A DNA stretch of 64,000 nt from Salvator merianae (taxonomy: Eukaryota; Chordata; Lepidosauria; Squamata; Teiidae): the NCBI GenBank assembly GCA_003586115.2, contig QVOM02000025.1, positions 50,505,479-50,569,478 of the forward strand. Reading direction: 5' to 3'. Numbering within the stretch: position 1 is the stretch's first letter; the number at the start of each line of letters is the position of its first letter. The translations under genes were made by a program, and so were the position numbers. Shown piece after piece: positions 47,661 through 57,508 of the stretch. A model generated the notes under the pieces. That model searched no databases, was not told the DNA's origin, and worked only from the letters and a program-made list of their open reading frames with translations.

Positions 47661-48756
47661 TGTAGCCATGAGACATTATTATATACAAATGGATATGGAT
47701 CCTATGAAATATAACTATAAGGGTTTCAAATACAGAGAATCTGACCAGAATCATGGATTCTGTAGAAACCAGATTCCCTCTGCTTATTTCTTGAATAACC
47801 TGGCTGCTGAGAAGTCAGCTCAGGAAATTATGCATTAATGGTTAACAGAAGATTGAGCAACTATTTGGCCATCAAAACTAGTCCATTGTTCAAACTTACA
47901 CATTGAGAACTTCTCTTTAAGAATGAAAATAGCAACATTTAAGTTCATCAACCAGTGTAGTCGTCGGTTTATCTGTCTACGTGACAAGGAGGCACACATC
48001 TTTGCTCAGCTCGAGGAAGTTCCCTCCTTTTTCTACTTGGGAAAAAGAATATAAAAAGTTCAGGTTTTTACTATTAGGAAGTTAGGAGAAGAAGCAGGAG
48101 TTAGCAGGAGCTGAGGAAGGAGGAGAACAAGAGACATTATGGAGCAGAGGAAGAAGAAAGCATCTCAGAGCCATTTTTACCTTCGCTAAGAGCTGATTTT
48201 TACCTCCCTCCTGAAATGGGAGAGAACAGATTTTTCCAAGGAGCTGCCTGATTCACTGCTTGCAGTTTCCTTTATTTTCCTTTTTGCCATAATGAAGTTT
48301 TATCTGGAGAAGACTACAGATGGGTGAGATGTATCCCTCTAATGCTAGGAATTTCTCTAGTTTCCGTTGCTAGCTTCTTCCAGACTCTCTCTCTCTTTCT
48401 CCCCTGCCCCCACCTTCTACCTCTTTTACACACACTAAATAGGTCTCCTTACTTAGTTTGGAGCCAAGCCTTTTTCTTTTTGCTTTCCAAATGCCAAACC
48501 ACCTATCCTACCTATGAAACTGGCTGATTCTAACAAATTACATTCTTTATTGCTATTTCTTTGGATTTCAATCTTTTTGCTGGGTTATAATAAAGATGCA
48601 CCATTCTTTTCAAGGACTACCTCCGCTTTATTTGCATTTTCCATGTCAATTTAGCGTTATAGAAACCAGAACCAAGATATCGATCCCTACAAACGTCTAA
48701 TATCTGGGCAGAAGCTAATTTCCCCAAAATATCTTTCCAGAGCTCGGCCTTTAACA
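47661..48756 (+). mobile_element. LTR-like repeat, copy 3 (probable solo LTR with 4-bp TSD)
   Basis: Starts TGTAGCCATG and ends CCTTTAACA. Flanked by ACAC on both sides (47657-47660 and 48757-48760). Internally it follows copy 1: ATACAAATGGATATGGATC, CATCAACCAGTGTAGTCG, TATA-like AATATAAAAAG (about 48048-48058), GGAGAAGACTACAGATGGGT, AATAAA at 48589-48594, and GATATCGATCCCTACAAA near the end. TG..CA ends, a promoter-to-poly(A) order, a short direct duplication and absence of gag/pol support a solo LTR. A 4-bp match alone is weak (expected by chance in about 1 of 256), so the TSD is supportive only. Confidence 0.65.
48589..48594 (+). promoter_or_regulatory. Polyadenylation signal AATAAA in LTR-like copy 3
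   Basis: The same hexamer lies in the same sequence context in copy 1 (3877-3882), inside a shared GGGTTATAATAAAGA block. Confidence 0.5.
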
Positions 48757-48930
48757 ACACCTTCTCTCCTGTGTTTCTGTTTGCAGCGATAAAAAGAATT
48801 TAATTACAATTGTGCTGCCCCATTACTCAGTGTAATTGCAGATTGAGGCACAAACTTCATAGAGCACAATTTTGCTGCCTTCAAATGACACATTTAAGCT
48901 CAAAAATGGAGATAAGGAGGCATGATGTTC

Positions 48931-49393
48931 AGTTCCTGCTTGGTTCAAGTAGAAGGAGGGTGCTTTTTTTGAAAGAAGACAAAGAGAAGCACACGGTATC
49001 AACTTCTCTTCTATCAAAAAAGAACACAAAAAAGAAGCACACGGTGTGAGCACTCCGTGTGAGCGCATGGTCTGAGGAGAGCGGAGTTTCCTGTTTTTGG
49101 TGACTCAGAGGAGCGGCCCAATAGGAATTAGTCACATCCTCAGGAGGAGGAGCTAGCCTGCCCAGCAGGGCTTAAATATAACCTCAAGTGGGAGGAGCTA
49201 GCCAGTTCCTGCTTGGTTGAAGTAGAAGGAGGGTGCTTTTTTTTGAAAGAGGACAAAGAGAAGCACATGGTATCAACTTCTCTTCTATCAAAAAAGAACA
49301 CAAAAAAGAAGCACACGGCGTGAGCACACGGCGTGAGCACATGGTCTGAGGGGAGCGGAGTTTCCTGCTTTTGGTGACTCAGAGGAGCGGCCC
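48931..49393 (+). repeat. Direct duplication of a CR1 5' unit (candidate promoter monomers)
   Basis: A ~273 bp unit at 48931-49203 starts AGTTCCTGCTTGGTT. Its first ~190 bp recur at 49204-49393 with few differences, ending GGTGACTCAGAGGAGCGGCCC in both. The second unit then runs into GCGCGCCTAACGGCGCGCGC and the leader of ORF1. The first unit carries an extra segment with GGGCTTAAATATAACC and two GGAGGAGCTAGCC words before the second begins. Tandem 5' monomers act as promoters in some LINEs (mouse L1 is the known case). Whether that applies here is inference. Confidence 0.75.
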
Positions 49394-49565
49394 GCGCGCC
49401 TAACGGCGCGCGCTGTGTAAACACATAGCAGCGTATCATAAATAGCATACTCCTAGTGTATACTGCAAGGAAGTTGAAGGTCACTGCAACCTGAAAGATT
49501 GCTGGAGGTTGGCTGCTCAACTATCAGTGAACCAGAAAGAAAAACATCAAACGACTCTGCACAAT

Positions 49566-50534
49566 ATGGAACAGGAGAAGAGCTATATTGTTAGCTGCAA
49601 TGTATGCTTCATGTTTACATCCCTTCTGTAAGAGGAACTAAACTTCACCTGCCACAAATGCAAGCTTGTGTCTCTCCTGGAAGAAAGAGTGAAAAGTCTT
49701 GAGGAGAAAGTGGCCACACTGAAGCTGATTAGGGAAGATGAGAACTTCCTCGATAGAGCTAAGGAAACTCTTCAGAATGATGCAATAGAAGAAAATCTTG
49801 CTGTATCCGCAGAAGCTGATGGATGGAAGCATGTGACCCAAAGAAGCAGGAAGATCAGGCGATATTCAGCACCCTTACAACTTAAGAACCGGTTCCAGCC
49901 CCTCAGTCAGGAGAACAACGAAGACATTCCTCAAGATATCACTACACTATCCACAAAGAGCACTCCGCTATGCAGCCAGAAACCTCTTGAACGGAGAGAT
50001 AGAAGTGGTACTGTGAAGAAGAACAGGAGAGTGGTGGTTGTGGGAGATTCCCTTTTGAGAGGAACGGAGGCAGCTATCTGCAGACCTGGCAGAAACTCAC
50101 AAGAGGTGTGCTGTCTCCCAGGTGCACGAATCAAAGATGTGACTGATAGCTTATCGAGGCTCTTCAGTCCTACGGACTACTACCCATTCCTGCTAATACA
50201 TGTAGGCACAAATGACACTGCAAGAAAGGACTTTGCAACCGTCTGCAGTGACTTCGAAGACCTTGGCAAGAAAGCGAAGGAACTGAGAGCACAAGTAGTT
50301 TTCTCATCTATCCTTCCTGTGGATGGTCATGGAAAAAGAAGATGGGACAGGATTCTTGAGGTGAACAATTGGCTATGCCAATGGTGCTATCAGCAAGGAT
50401 TTGGATTTCTGAACCATGGAGAAAACTACCTATATGATGGACTCCTTGCAAGAGATGGGCTGCAGCTTACAAAGACAGGGAAGAATGTATTTGGCAAACG
50501 CCTTGCTTCACTCATCAGGAGAGCTTTAAACTAA
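49566..50534 (+). pseudogene. CR1 ORF1 with SGNH/esterase-like domain, one nonsense codon
   Basis: The only usable ATG in this frame is at 49566. The frame then hits TAA at 49629-49631 and is open to 50534. The open stretch from 49632 contains no Met, so intact translation would need the TAA to have been sense. Features: a CxxC pair before the stop (CNVC) and another after it (CHKC), resembling the small zinc-binding module of CR1 ORF1. Next comes a predicted coiled coil (LLEERVKSLEEKVATLK) and a basic linker. The esterase-like domain has VVVVGDSLLRG (the GDS nucleophile block, ~126-128 counting from 49668) and HVGTNDT (GxND block, ~180-183). The C-terminal block reads RDGLQLT, where SGNH enzymes normally have D-x-x-H, so the His position is Gln. 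ORF1 proteins bind LINE RNA; the esterase role in retrotransposition is not settled. Confidence 0.85.
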
Positions 50535-50719
50535 AACAAAAGGGGAAGGGAAAAAAAAAGTCAAAGAAAAATACTCAGTCAATCAATACAGGCGATATTC
50601 TTGCTACCAGAAGTAGAAGTAAAGAACAAAAGCAAAAGGTTTGTAAGGAAAGTCGAGGAGTCAAGCTTGTAAGAGGTATCAGTCACAAACTAAAATGCTT
50701 CTACACCAATGCACAGAGT

Positions 50720-53422
50720 ATGAGAAATAAAAAAGGAGAACTGGAGATCCTAACACAGGAAGATAAATATGATGTCATAGGCATTACGGAAACCTGGTGG
50801 GATAACGCACATGATTGGAACACGGACATCGAAGGCTACAACTTATTTTTGCGAAACAGACTTAACAAAAGAGGAGGGGGTATTGCACTGTATGTTAAAA
50901 AAGCATTTGTCTCCTCAGAGATTCAGGTTTCAGAGAATGGAAGCCCGATAGAATCTGTCTGGGTAAGAATACAAGGAGAGAACAATAGAAAGAACACCAT
51001 TGTAGGAGTTTATTATAGGCCCCCTGGACAAACAGAAGATATGGATTCTCTCTTTCTAGATCAGATGGCTAAACTCTCAAGAAAGCATGACATAGTGCTT
51101 ATGGGAGATTTTAACTATCCAGACATTTGTTGGGAATCCCTCTCAGGCAAAAGTCACAAGTCTAATAAGTTCTTATCCTCTCTTGCTGACAACTTCATCT
51201 ACCAAAAGGTGGAGGAGAAAACAAGAGGACTGTCTATCCTCGATCTAATTCTTACCAACAGGGAGGAAATGGTTGAGGAAATCAGAGTTTCTGGAACCTT
51301 AGGAGGCAGTGACCATGCTATCCTTAAATTCTGGATAATAAGGGAAGGAAAGCCTGAGAGGACTCAGACTTCAAAGTTGGACTTCAGACGGGCGGATTTT
51401 GATGAACTCAGAAGGAGGGTAGGAAGGATCAAATGGTTGAATGTACTAAAGGATAGAAATGTCCAAGAAGGATGGGATACTTTGCGAAATGCAATACTAG
51501 ATGCACAATCTTTAACAATTCCTCAAAGAAAGAAGAATGGGAAGCATCTAAAGAGACCAGGGTGGATAAACCCAAAACTTAAAAACTTGCTAAAGAGGAA
51601 AAAAGAAATGTTCAAGAAATGGAAGGAGGGGTATATATCTAAAGAAGAATATAATGTAGTCTGCACAAACTGCAGGGCAAGTATCAGAAAAGCTAAAGCT
51701 AGAAATGAATTGAGGCTTGCAAGAGAGACTAAAAACAATAAAAAGGGGTTTGGGGGATATGTCAAAAGCAAAATAAAAGTTAAAGAGGCTATAGGATGTT
51801 TACAGAGTGAAAAGGGTGAATTGATAAAAAAAGATATTAAGAAGGCTGAGCTTCAGAACTCCTATTTTGTATCTGTTTTCTCTAAGAAAGATAGTGTAAC
51901 AGCGACTGACCTTTGTTGTGCTAGTGAAGGAATAAGAGAATCAAAGCACATAATCGAAACAGAGAGGGTAAGGGAATACTTAGCTAATTTAAATGAATTT
52001 AAGTCTCCAGGTCCAGATGGATTACATCCTAGGGTACTGAAGGAATTAGCAGGGGTTATTGCTGAACCACTTGCTGTAATCTTTGAAAATTCATGGAGAA
52101 CAGGAGAAGTCCCAGATGATTGGAGAAGGGCAAACGTTGTCCCTATCTTCAAAAAAGGGAAAAAGGCGGACCCAGGGAACTACAGGCCTGTTAGCCTGAC
52201 TTCAATACCAGGAAAGATTTTTGAACAAAGTATTAAACAACATGTATGCCAGCATTTGGACGGGAATTCAGTAATTAACCGTAGTCAACATGGGTTTGTA
52301 ACAAACAAGTCATGTCAGACTAATCTAATTTCATTCTAGGACAAAATCACTGAATGGGTTGATCAGGGAAATGCCGTAGACATAGTATATCTTGACTTCA
52401 ACAAAGCATTTGACAAAGTATCTCATACCATCCTCATTGAAAAAATGATCAAATATGGGATTGACAAGGTAACTGTTAGGTGGGTTCATAACTAGCTTAG
52501 TGATCGTACTCAAAGAGTGGTTATAAATGGCTGCATTTCCAATTGGAAGAAAGTCTCAAGCGGTGTACCGCAAGGCTCTGTGCTGGGCCCAGTTATGTTT
52601 CACATTTTTATAAATGATCTGGATGAGGGAGTTGAGGGGAAACTGATCAAATTTGCTGATGACACAAAGCTAGAGGGGTTGCTAACACTAGAGAAGAGAG
52701 AGAGAGGATTCAAAAAGATTTAGAAAAACTTGAACAATGGGCTGCAACTAATAGAATGGTATTTAACAAGGAAAAATGCAAGGTACTACATCTGGGCAAG
52801 AAAAATGAAAAAAAGACATATAGAATGTGAAAAGGACCTGGGTGTCCTAGTAGATCATAGATTGAACATGAGTCAATGGTGTGAAGCAGCTGCAAAAAAG
52901 GCAAACACAATCCTGGGGTGTATTAAGAGAAGCATAGAGTCCAGATCGCGTGAAGTTATTATCCCTCTCTACTCTGCCTTGGTCAGACCTCATCTGGAGT
53001 ACTGTGTCCAGTTCTGGGCACCCCAGTTTAAAAAAGACACTGACAAACTGGAGCAGGTTCAAAGGAGAGCTACCAAGATGGTGAATGGTCTACCAACCAT
53101 GTCCTACGAGGAACAGTTAAAGGAACTAGGAATGTTTAGCCTACAAAAAAGAAGACTGAGAGGGGATATGATAGCTGTCTACAAATACCTAAAGGGCTGT
53201 CACAGTGCAGAAGGATCAGACCTGTTCTCACTTGCACAAGGAAGGACTAGAAGCAACGGGATAAAACTGCAGGGGAAAATATTTAGATTAGATGTTAGAA
53301 AAAAATTTATGACAGTAAGGACGATCAACCAGTGGAATAGGTTGCCACAGGAGGTGGTGAGTTCCCCTTCGATGGAGGTCTTCAAGCGGAGACTGGACGG
53401 CCATTTATCGGGGATGGTTTAG
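50720..53422 (+). pseudogene. CR1 ORF2: APE-type endonuclease and reverse transcriptase, disabled
   Basis: The first ATG is 50720, but homology-like residues (FYTNAQS) lie just upstream and the frame stays open back across the ORF1 stop. Endonuclease motifs: ITETWW, GVYYRPPG, MGDFNYPDICW (about 51100-51130), LDLILTN and GGSDHAIL. RT follows with FKSPGPDGLHPRVLKELA, VVPIFKKGKKADPGNYRPVS, VYLDFNKAFD, SSGVPQGSVLGP and KFADDTK (catalytic DD, about 52650-52665). The C-terminal region has [15 protein letters not shown]. Defects by comparison with 41-43 kb: TAG at 52337-52339, TAG at 52493-52495 (TGG in the other copy), a missing G near 52671-52677, and a 29-nt gap at about 52811-52829. The last two together restore frame. 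The domain order is that of a CR1-clade LINE polyprotein. It nicks target DNA and copies element RNA when intact. Confidence 0.93.
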
Positions 53423-53502
53423 GGAATCCTGCATTGAGCAGGGGTTTGGACTTGATGATCCAGGAGGTCCCTTCCAACTCTATGTTTCTATGTTTCTATG
53501 TG
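53423..53502 (+). other. CR1 3' UTR and octamer-like tail
   Basis: Contains AATCCTGCATTGAGCAGG, GGAGGTCCCTTCCAACTCTATG and a tail of TTTCTATG units. The short tail and these phrases are shared with the 43.1 kb and 37.0 kb copies. The TTGAGCAGGGG region is where CR1-type reverse transcriptases are thought to recognise their RNA. Confidence 0.8.
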
Positions 53503-53655
53503 ATGATCGTGACATTTCCCCTATACGCGTTATGAAGTTTCCTACGTTTTGAAGATGAGATGCAACCACAAACTAGCTTCCTATGTTTCTTTAACATATT
53601 AAACATAACTAATCTAGTAGTGAAGGAGTACTGTATGATCTCCAGTAGCTGTTAA
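53503..53655. other. Short spacer
   Basis: Nothing was recognised. Confidence 0.5.
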
Positions 53656-54030
53656 GAAGGTCCACCTTAAACTGTCTTCAGCCATTACCTGTGAGAAAGC
53701 TTAGAGGGATAATAAGGATGAGTATATCAGTGCTCCCCTCCACCATCATGACTGAGGTCTTTCTCTATGATAGCCCCAGGCTGTGGAATGACCTCTCTTC
53801 TGTGATGTGTCAAGCACAGTCCTTTCATACATTCAGGAGCTTAGTGAAGATGCACCTCTTTACCCAGAACATTGGTTAAGGGGGCTGCTCTTCTTCTTTA
53901 CTATGTACTGCATTATTATTGTCTATTTTAATTCTGCTTTCATGCATTTTAACAGTTTGAACCTGTCCTGAGATTTTAGGGCAGGAGGAGATACAAATAG
54001 AATAAATAAATAGCTAAATAAATAACACAG
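53656..54030 (+). mobile_element. LINE 3' fragment, L2/Rex1-like ORF2 C-terminus
   Basis: The plus-strand frame 53691-53879 reads VFLYDSPRLWNDLSSV..FHTFRSLVKMHLF, matching the 'F-x(3)-APRLWN-x-LP ... S-x2-F-R-x2-LK-x-HLF' ending of L2/Rex1-group ORF2 proteins. A tail-like GGGCAGGAGGAGATACAAATAGAATAAATAAATA follows at about 53968-54010 (its core is AGATACAAATAG plus AATAAATAAATA). The upstream RT is absent. The same C-terminal pattern occurs at 61158-61340. Confidence 0.6.
53691..53879 (+). pseudogene. LINE ORF2 C-terminal fragment (L2/Rex1-like)
   Basis: A 62-codon open stretch with PRLWNDLSSV around residues 30-39 and FRSLVKMHLF near 48-57. This is only the C-terminal tip beyond the reverse transcriptase, so it has no catalytic residues and no function is expected. 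Clade assignment rests on this short pattern and the A-rich, TAAATA-containing tail that follows. Confidence 0.55.
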
Positions 54031-54464
54031 TTTTCTCTATGCCAGGCTATAGGTTTTGGACTTATAAGTTCAAAGTATTGTAATATAAAGTCAATAAACT
54101 CCTGTAGACTTCAACTTTACAAGGCAGTTCAAAAGCAAACATATGAAGATTCAGCTGATATTTCTGTGTTTTCTACATCAAGGAATGTTGAAATAGGTTG
54201 CTCATGAAAGACTTATACCTACTAATGTTTATCAAGGACTGCTAATCTACACATAGAAGGTACTAGCCCAGTTGTAATCACATGAAGTCCTATACATATG
54301 AATGTCCACTAGATCACTGGTATTAAAAATGCTTCCATAAGAGGTCAATCCACAGAAACGCTATAATAAATTTTGATGTACTAATGCCATTGTTTGACCA
54401 AAAATCTAAGTCCCATTCAAACTTCAACAGACTTTTAAAAAATCAATGTTCAAACTCTGTTCAA
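54031..54464. other. Unassigned AT-rich sequence
   Basis: Nothing was recognised. Confidence 0.5.
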
Positions 54465-55736
54465 ATAAGCAATAGGGGTGTGCACGAAGGCACTTTTCCC
54501 CTTTCGCTTCGCATTCCTGCGAAGCTACGGGGCTTCGTTTTCGCACGAAAAAATATGTGCGAAAATGAAGCCCTTCGTGTTCGCGGCGAAGATTTTCGCC
54601 TCGACCTGAAGCAGAGGAATCAAGGCGAAGAAAAGATCCTTCGCCTTGATTTCTCTGTTTCCGACGGCGCTCGCCTCTCTCTCATTTCCCCCCCCCCCAG
54701 TCTGTCAGTGTGCGCGTGGGACTGACAGACTAGGGGGAATGAGAGACAGCGAGCGGGAGAGGAGGGAAACCCCTTCCTTTCGCTGATCGCCCTCCTCTCC
54801 CGCCGGCTGAGTCAGGCGGTGACGGCAGAGGAGGGAGACCAAGGGAAAGGAAGGGAAACCCCTCCTTTCACTGATCGCCCTCCTCTCCCGCCGGCTGAGT
54901 CAGGCGGCGACGGCAGAGGAGGGAGAATAAGGGAAAGGAAGGGAACCCCCTCCTTTCACTGATCGCCCTCCTCTCCCGCCGGCTGAGTCAGGCGGCGACG
55001 GCAGAGGAGGGAGAATAAGGGAAAGGAAGGGAAACCCCTCCTTTCACTGATCGCCCTCCTCTCCCGCCGGCTGAGTCAGGCGGCGACGGCAGAGGAGGGA
55101 GAATAAGGGAAAGGAAGGGAACCCCCTCCTTTCACTGATCGCCCTCCTCTCCCGCCGGCTGAGTCAGGCGGTGACGGCAGAGGAGGGAGACCAAGGCAAA
55201 GGAAGGGAACCCCCTCCTTTCACTGATCGCCCTCCTCTCCCACCGGCTGAGTCAGGCGGCGACGGCAGAGGAGGGAGAATAAGGGAAAGGAAGGGAACCC
55301 CCTCCTTTCACTGATCGCCCTCCTCTCCCGCCGGCTGAGTCAGGCGGCGACGGCAGAGGACGGAGAATAAGGGAAAGGAAGGGAACCCCCTCCTTTCACT
55401 GATCGCCCTCCTCTCCCACCAGCTGAGTCAGGCGGTGAGAGCAGAGGAGGGAGATCAAGGCAAAGGAAGGGAACCCCATCCTTCCTCTGATCGCCCTCCT
55501 CTCCCGCTCGCTGTCTCTCATTTCCCCTAGACTGTCAGCGCGCGCGCTGACAGCCTAGGGGGATGAGACAGAGGAAAATTGCGAAGGTCCCGAAATGCAT
55601 CGAAAGTTGAGGGACCTTCGCAATTCGCATTTCGTGATCTTTGTTTCCCTTCGCATTCGATGCGAAGGGAACCAAATCACGAAATTCGACGAAAATCCGA
55701 GTGGCACGAAACTTCGTGCACACCCCTAATAAGCAA
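54465..55736. mobile_element. hAT-like non-autonomous DNA transposon, element B (with 8-bp TSD)
   Basis: Element 54473-55728 (1256 bp) starts TAGGGGTGTGCACGAAG and ends CTTCGTGCACACCCCTA. It is flanked by ATAAGCAA on both sides (54465-54472, 55729-55736), an exact 8-bp duplication. The ends differ from elements A and C at one of the first seven bases, so the same transposase could serve all three, but the interior is unrelated to theirs. The interior is CpG- and GC-rich. Near the left, AGTCTGTCAG and CTGACAGACT form a hairpin (about 54699-54731), and a similar one lies near the right (CTGTCAGCGCGCGCGCTGACAG, about 55530-55551). Between them is an 88-bp tandem array. No transposase is readable. 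Confidence 0.85.
54765..55510. repeat. 88-bp tandem array inside element B
   Basis: The word GATCGCCCTCCTCTCCC starts at 54785, 54873, 54961, 55049, 55137, 55225, 55313, 55401 and 55489, a constant spacing of exactly 88 bp over nine occurrences. Units also carry GGCTGAGTCAGGCGG and GAAGGGAAACCCC-like blocks and differ mainly by point changes (CCAAGG versus ATAAGG, CCGG versus CCAG). No indels have accumulated. There are no variable spacers, so it is not CRISPR-like. Confidence 0.95.
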
Positions 55737-57464
55737 TGCTAAGCCATATTAAATTTAACCTTTCTTCCTCTTTATGAGTCTATTCAAATGCATCAGCTTC
55801 AGATGGACATAATTTTACTGATTCAACACAAACTGAGGGACTCAAACAGTTTAAATGGAAACTGCAACACCTGCCAATTTCACATTTTGATTTGTGAAAT
55901 CAAAATCGACCTTAGTGATGGAGGGTGAAATAGAAGTCTATGAACCAATTTGATTTGTGCTGAGCTTGCTCAAAATGGTACTGGTTAATCAGCATTTCTG
56001 TCCTTTTACATGGCTTTCAACACATTTAAAAACATTTATTTAAAGGAAAACAACAACAACTGGTTTAATGAATCACCAAACCAGTTTGTTGCTCTTGCAG
56101 TTTGGTTCAATTGAAACTGAACTGCAAAAAATAGATTCATACAAAACCGTAATGGATTACTTCTATGTATAATGTTGGCATCTGCTTGAAGATTATATAA
56201 GAACACCACTATGTCCATCAGAATTACTAAATATAGAGAGAAATTGCATTAAGATGGAGTTTTTCCTTTCAAATGGATCCCAAAATGGATGTCATCTGAA
56301 TTAAACAGAAAATCCATATCTTTATTTCTCTTTTTCCTTGATTGGTCTATGTTTTGTTGTGAGAAATACTACAAGAAGAATAATTATACTGATTACACCA
56401 AAATGATTGAGAAAAATAAAGAACTACAGCATCCTCAATAAAAACAACAATGACAAAAAAAAGAGGTGGTTTCAAGCCCCATCTCACCTTGAGCTTCAAG
56501 TTCAGAATATAGAGAATCACTTGTATGGTGGGATATTTTCTCTCCCTAGTTACTCTGTGGAACTGCATTTGAAAACTTTTTGTTGTATTTCTGACTATTC
56601 TGTATGCTGCTTCAATTAAGCAATTTGTATCCAGTCCCTCAGTATGCATTAATCCTTGGAACCATCCACAACTATAGTGGTGAGCACCCCATAAAACCCA
56701 AGAGGCACAGCAGTCAAAGACCTGACATAGAACTCTATGAGAAGGGTGCTGGAGAGCTTGCAAGGCTCCTTCACAATCCCTTTGGGAATTGGGAAAATGA
56801 CTCTGAGCGTTGCTCACCACCTCAATTGCTATTGCCACCACTGTGTAGGCACACAACAGCATTGAGAAGCCCCTCTGCCCAGGCACTTGGTTGGCAAAGA
56901 CCTACTTCTGGGGTCTTTTCTAGTATGCAGGCAGGCCTTCAATCTTCAGAACTGAAAACTGAGTCCAGAGCTGAATTGTCAGCTTTGGAGACAGTGAGAA
57001 ATGAAGTATGGGATGTATGGAATTCCACACACCTCCCCAGCACTGGAAGCAAATATTCCTACCTTGGTGTGCCTTATGGCACTGAAGTATAGAAGCAGTC
57101 CTTCAGTCTTGCAGTATCTAATCCTTCAATGGACAAAATAAAACCTACTTGTTCTCTGCATATGATTGTATGGCATTATTATCTTCCTCGTCACCTTGTT
57201 CATCTATATTATAAAGTAGTTTTCATATTGAGGCCCCGGGATAGGTTGCAAAATGGAAATGAAATGGAGCAATCTTAAATAAATAAAATTAAAAATTAAA
57301 AAAAATGAACATGAAGAACCAAGATACAGAAATCAAACTGTATGTGTATTCTATTTCCCTTGCATGCCATTTCTAATCCAATGATTCCAAGGTAGTGCAT
57401 GCTATTTTTCTTTCCTCTGTTCTATCTTCATAACAGCCCTATGAAGTAAAAAAAAGCATCAAAA
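55737..57464. other. Unassigned sequence; GC-richer block at 56640-57110
   Basis: AT-rich outside. The block at about 56640-57110 is locally GC-richer and carries opposing frames of 162 (+, 56604-57092) and 179 (-, 56347-56886) codons. Neither shows a recognisable domain, so an unrecognised repeat is more likely than a gene. An AAATAAATAAAATTAAAAATT tail-like stretch lies near 57280. Confidence 0.35.
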
Positions 57465-57507
<43 letters not shown>

Positions 57508-57508
57508 T
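57465..57508. repeat. (ATT)n trinucleotide microsatellite
   Basis: About 14 TTA units. Confidence 0.96.

Larger units (their letters stand above)
48931..53502 (+). mobile_element. CR1 LINE, near full-length, disabled
   Basis: From 5' to 3': duplicated upstream units (48931-49393), a ~170 bp leader, ORF1 (49566-50534), a short inter-ORF stretch, ORF2 (to 53422) and a short 3' UTR ending in TCTATGTTTCTATG-type repeats (about 53480-53502). The 3' UTR phrase AATCCTGCATTGAGCAGGGG is shared with the 41-43 kb copy. The element is the most complete in the window. It has a stop in ORF1, two stops, a 1-nt deletion and a 29-nt deletion in ORF2, so it cannot be autonomous. The exact 5' boundary is uncertain, because 48931 is simply where the duplicated unit begins. 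Confidence 0.88.

Noticed and set aside
49668..50534. Intact CR1 ORF1 starting at 49668
   Set aside because: The codon there is GTG and no ATG exists in the open stretch. The real start is probably 49566, with a TAA at 49629 in between, so it is called a pseudogene.
54765..55510. CRISPR-like regular array
   Set aside because: The whole 88-bp unit is repeated with no variable spacers, it lies inside a transposon with TSDs, and the surrounding DNA is eukaryotic.
56347..56886. 179-codon minus-strand frame as a gene
   Set aside because: No recognisable domain, overlapped by a 162-codon frame on the other strand, and only local GC-richness explains its length.
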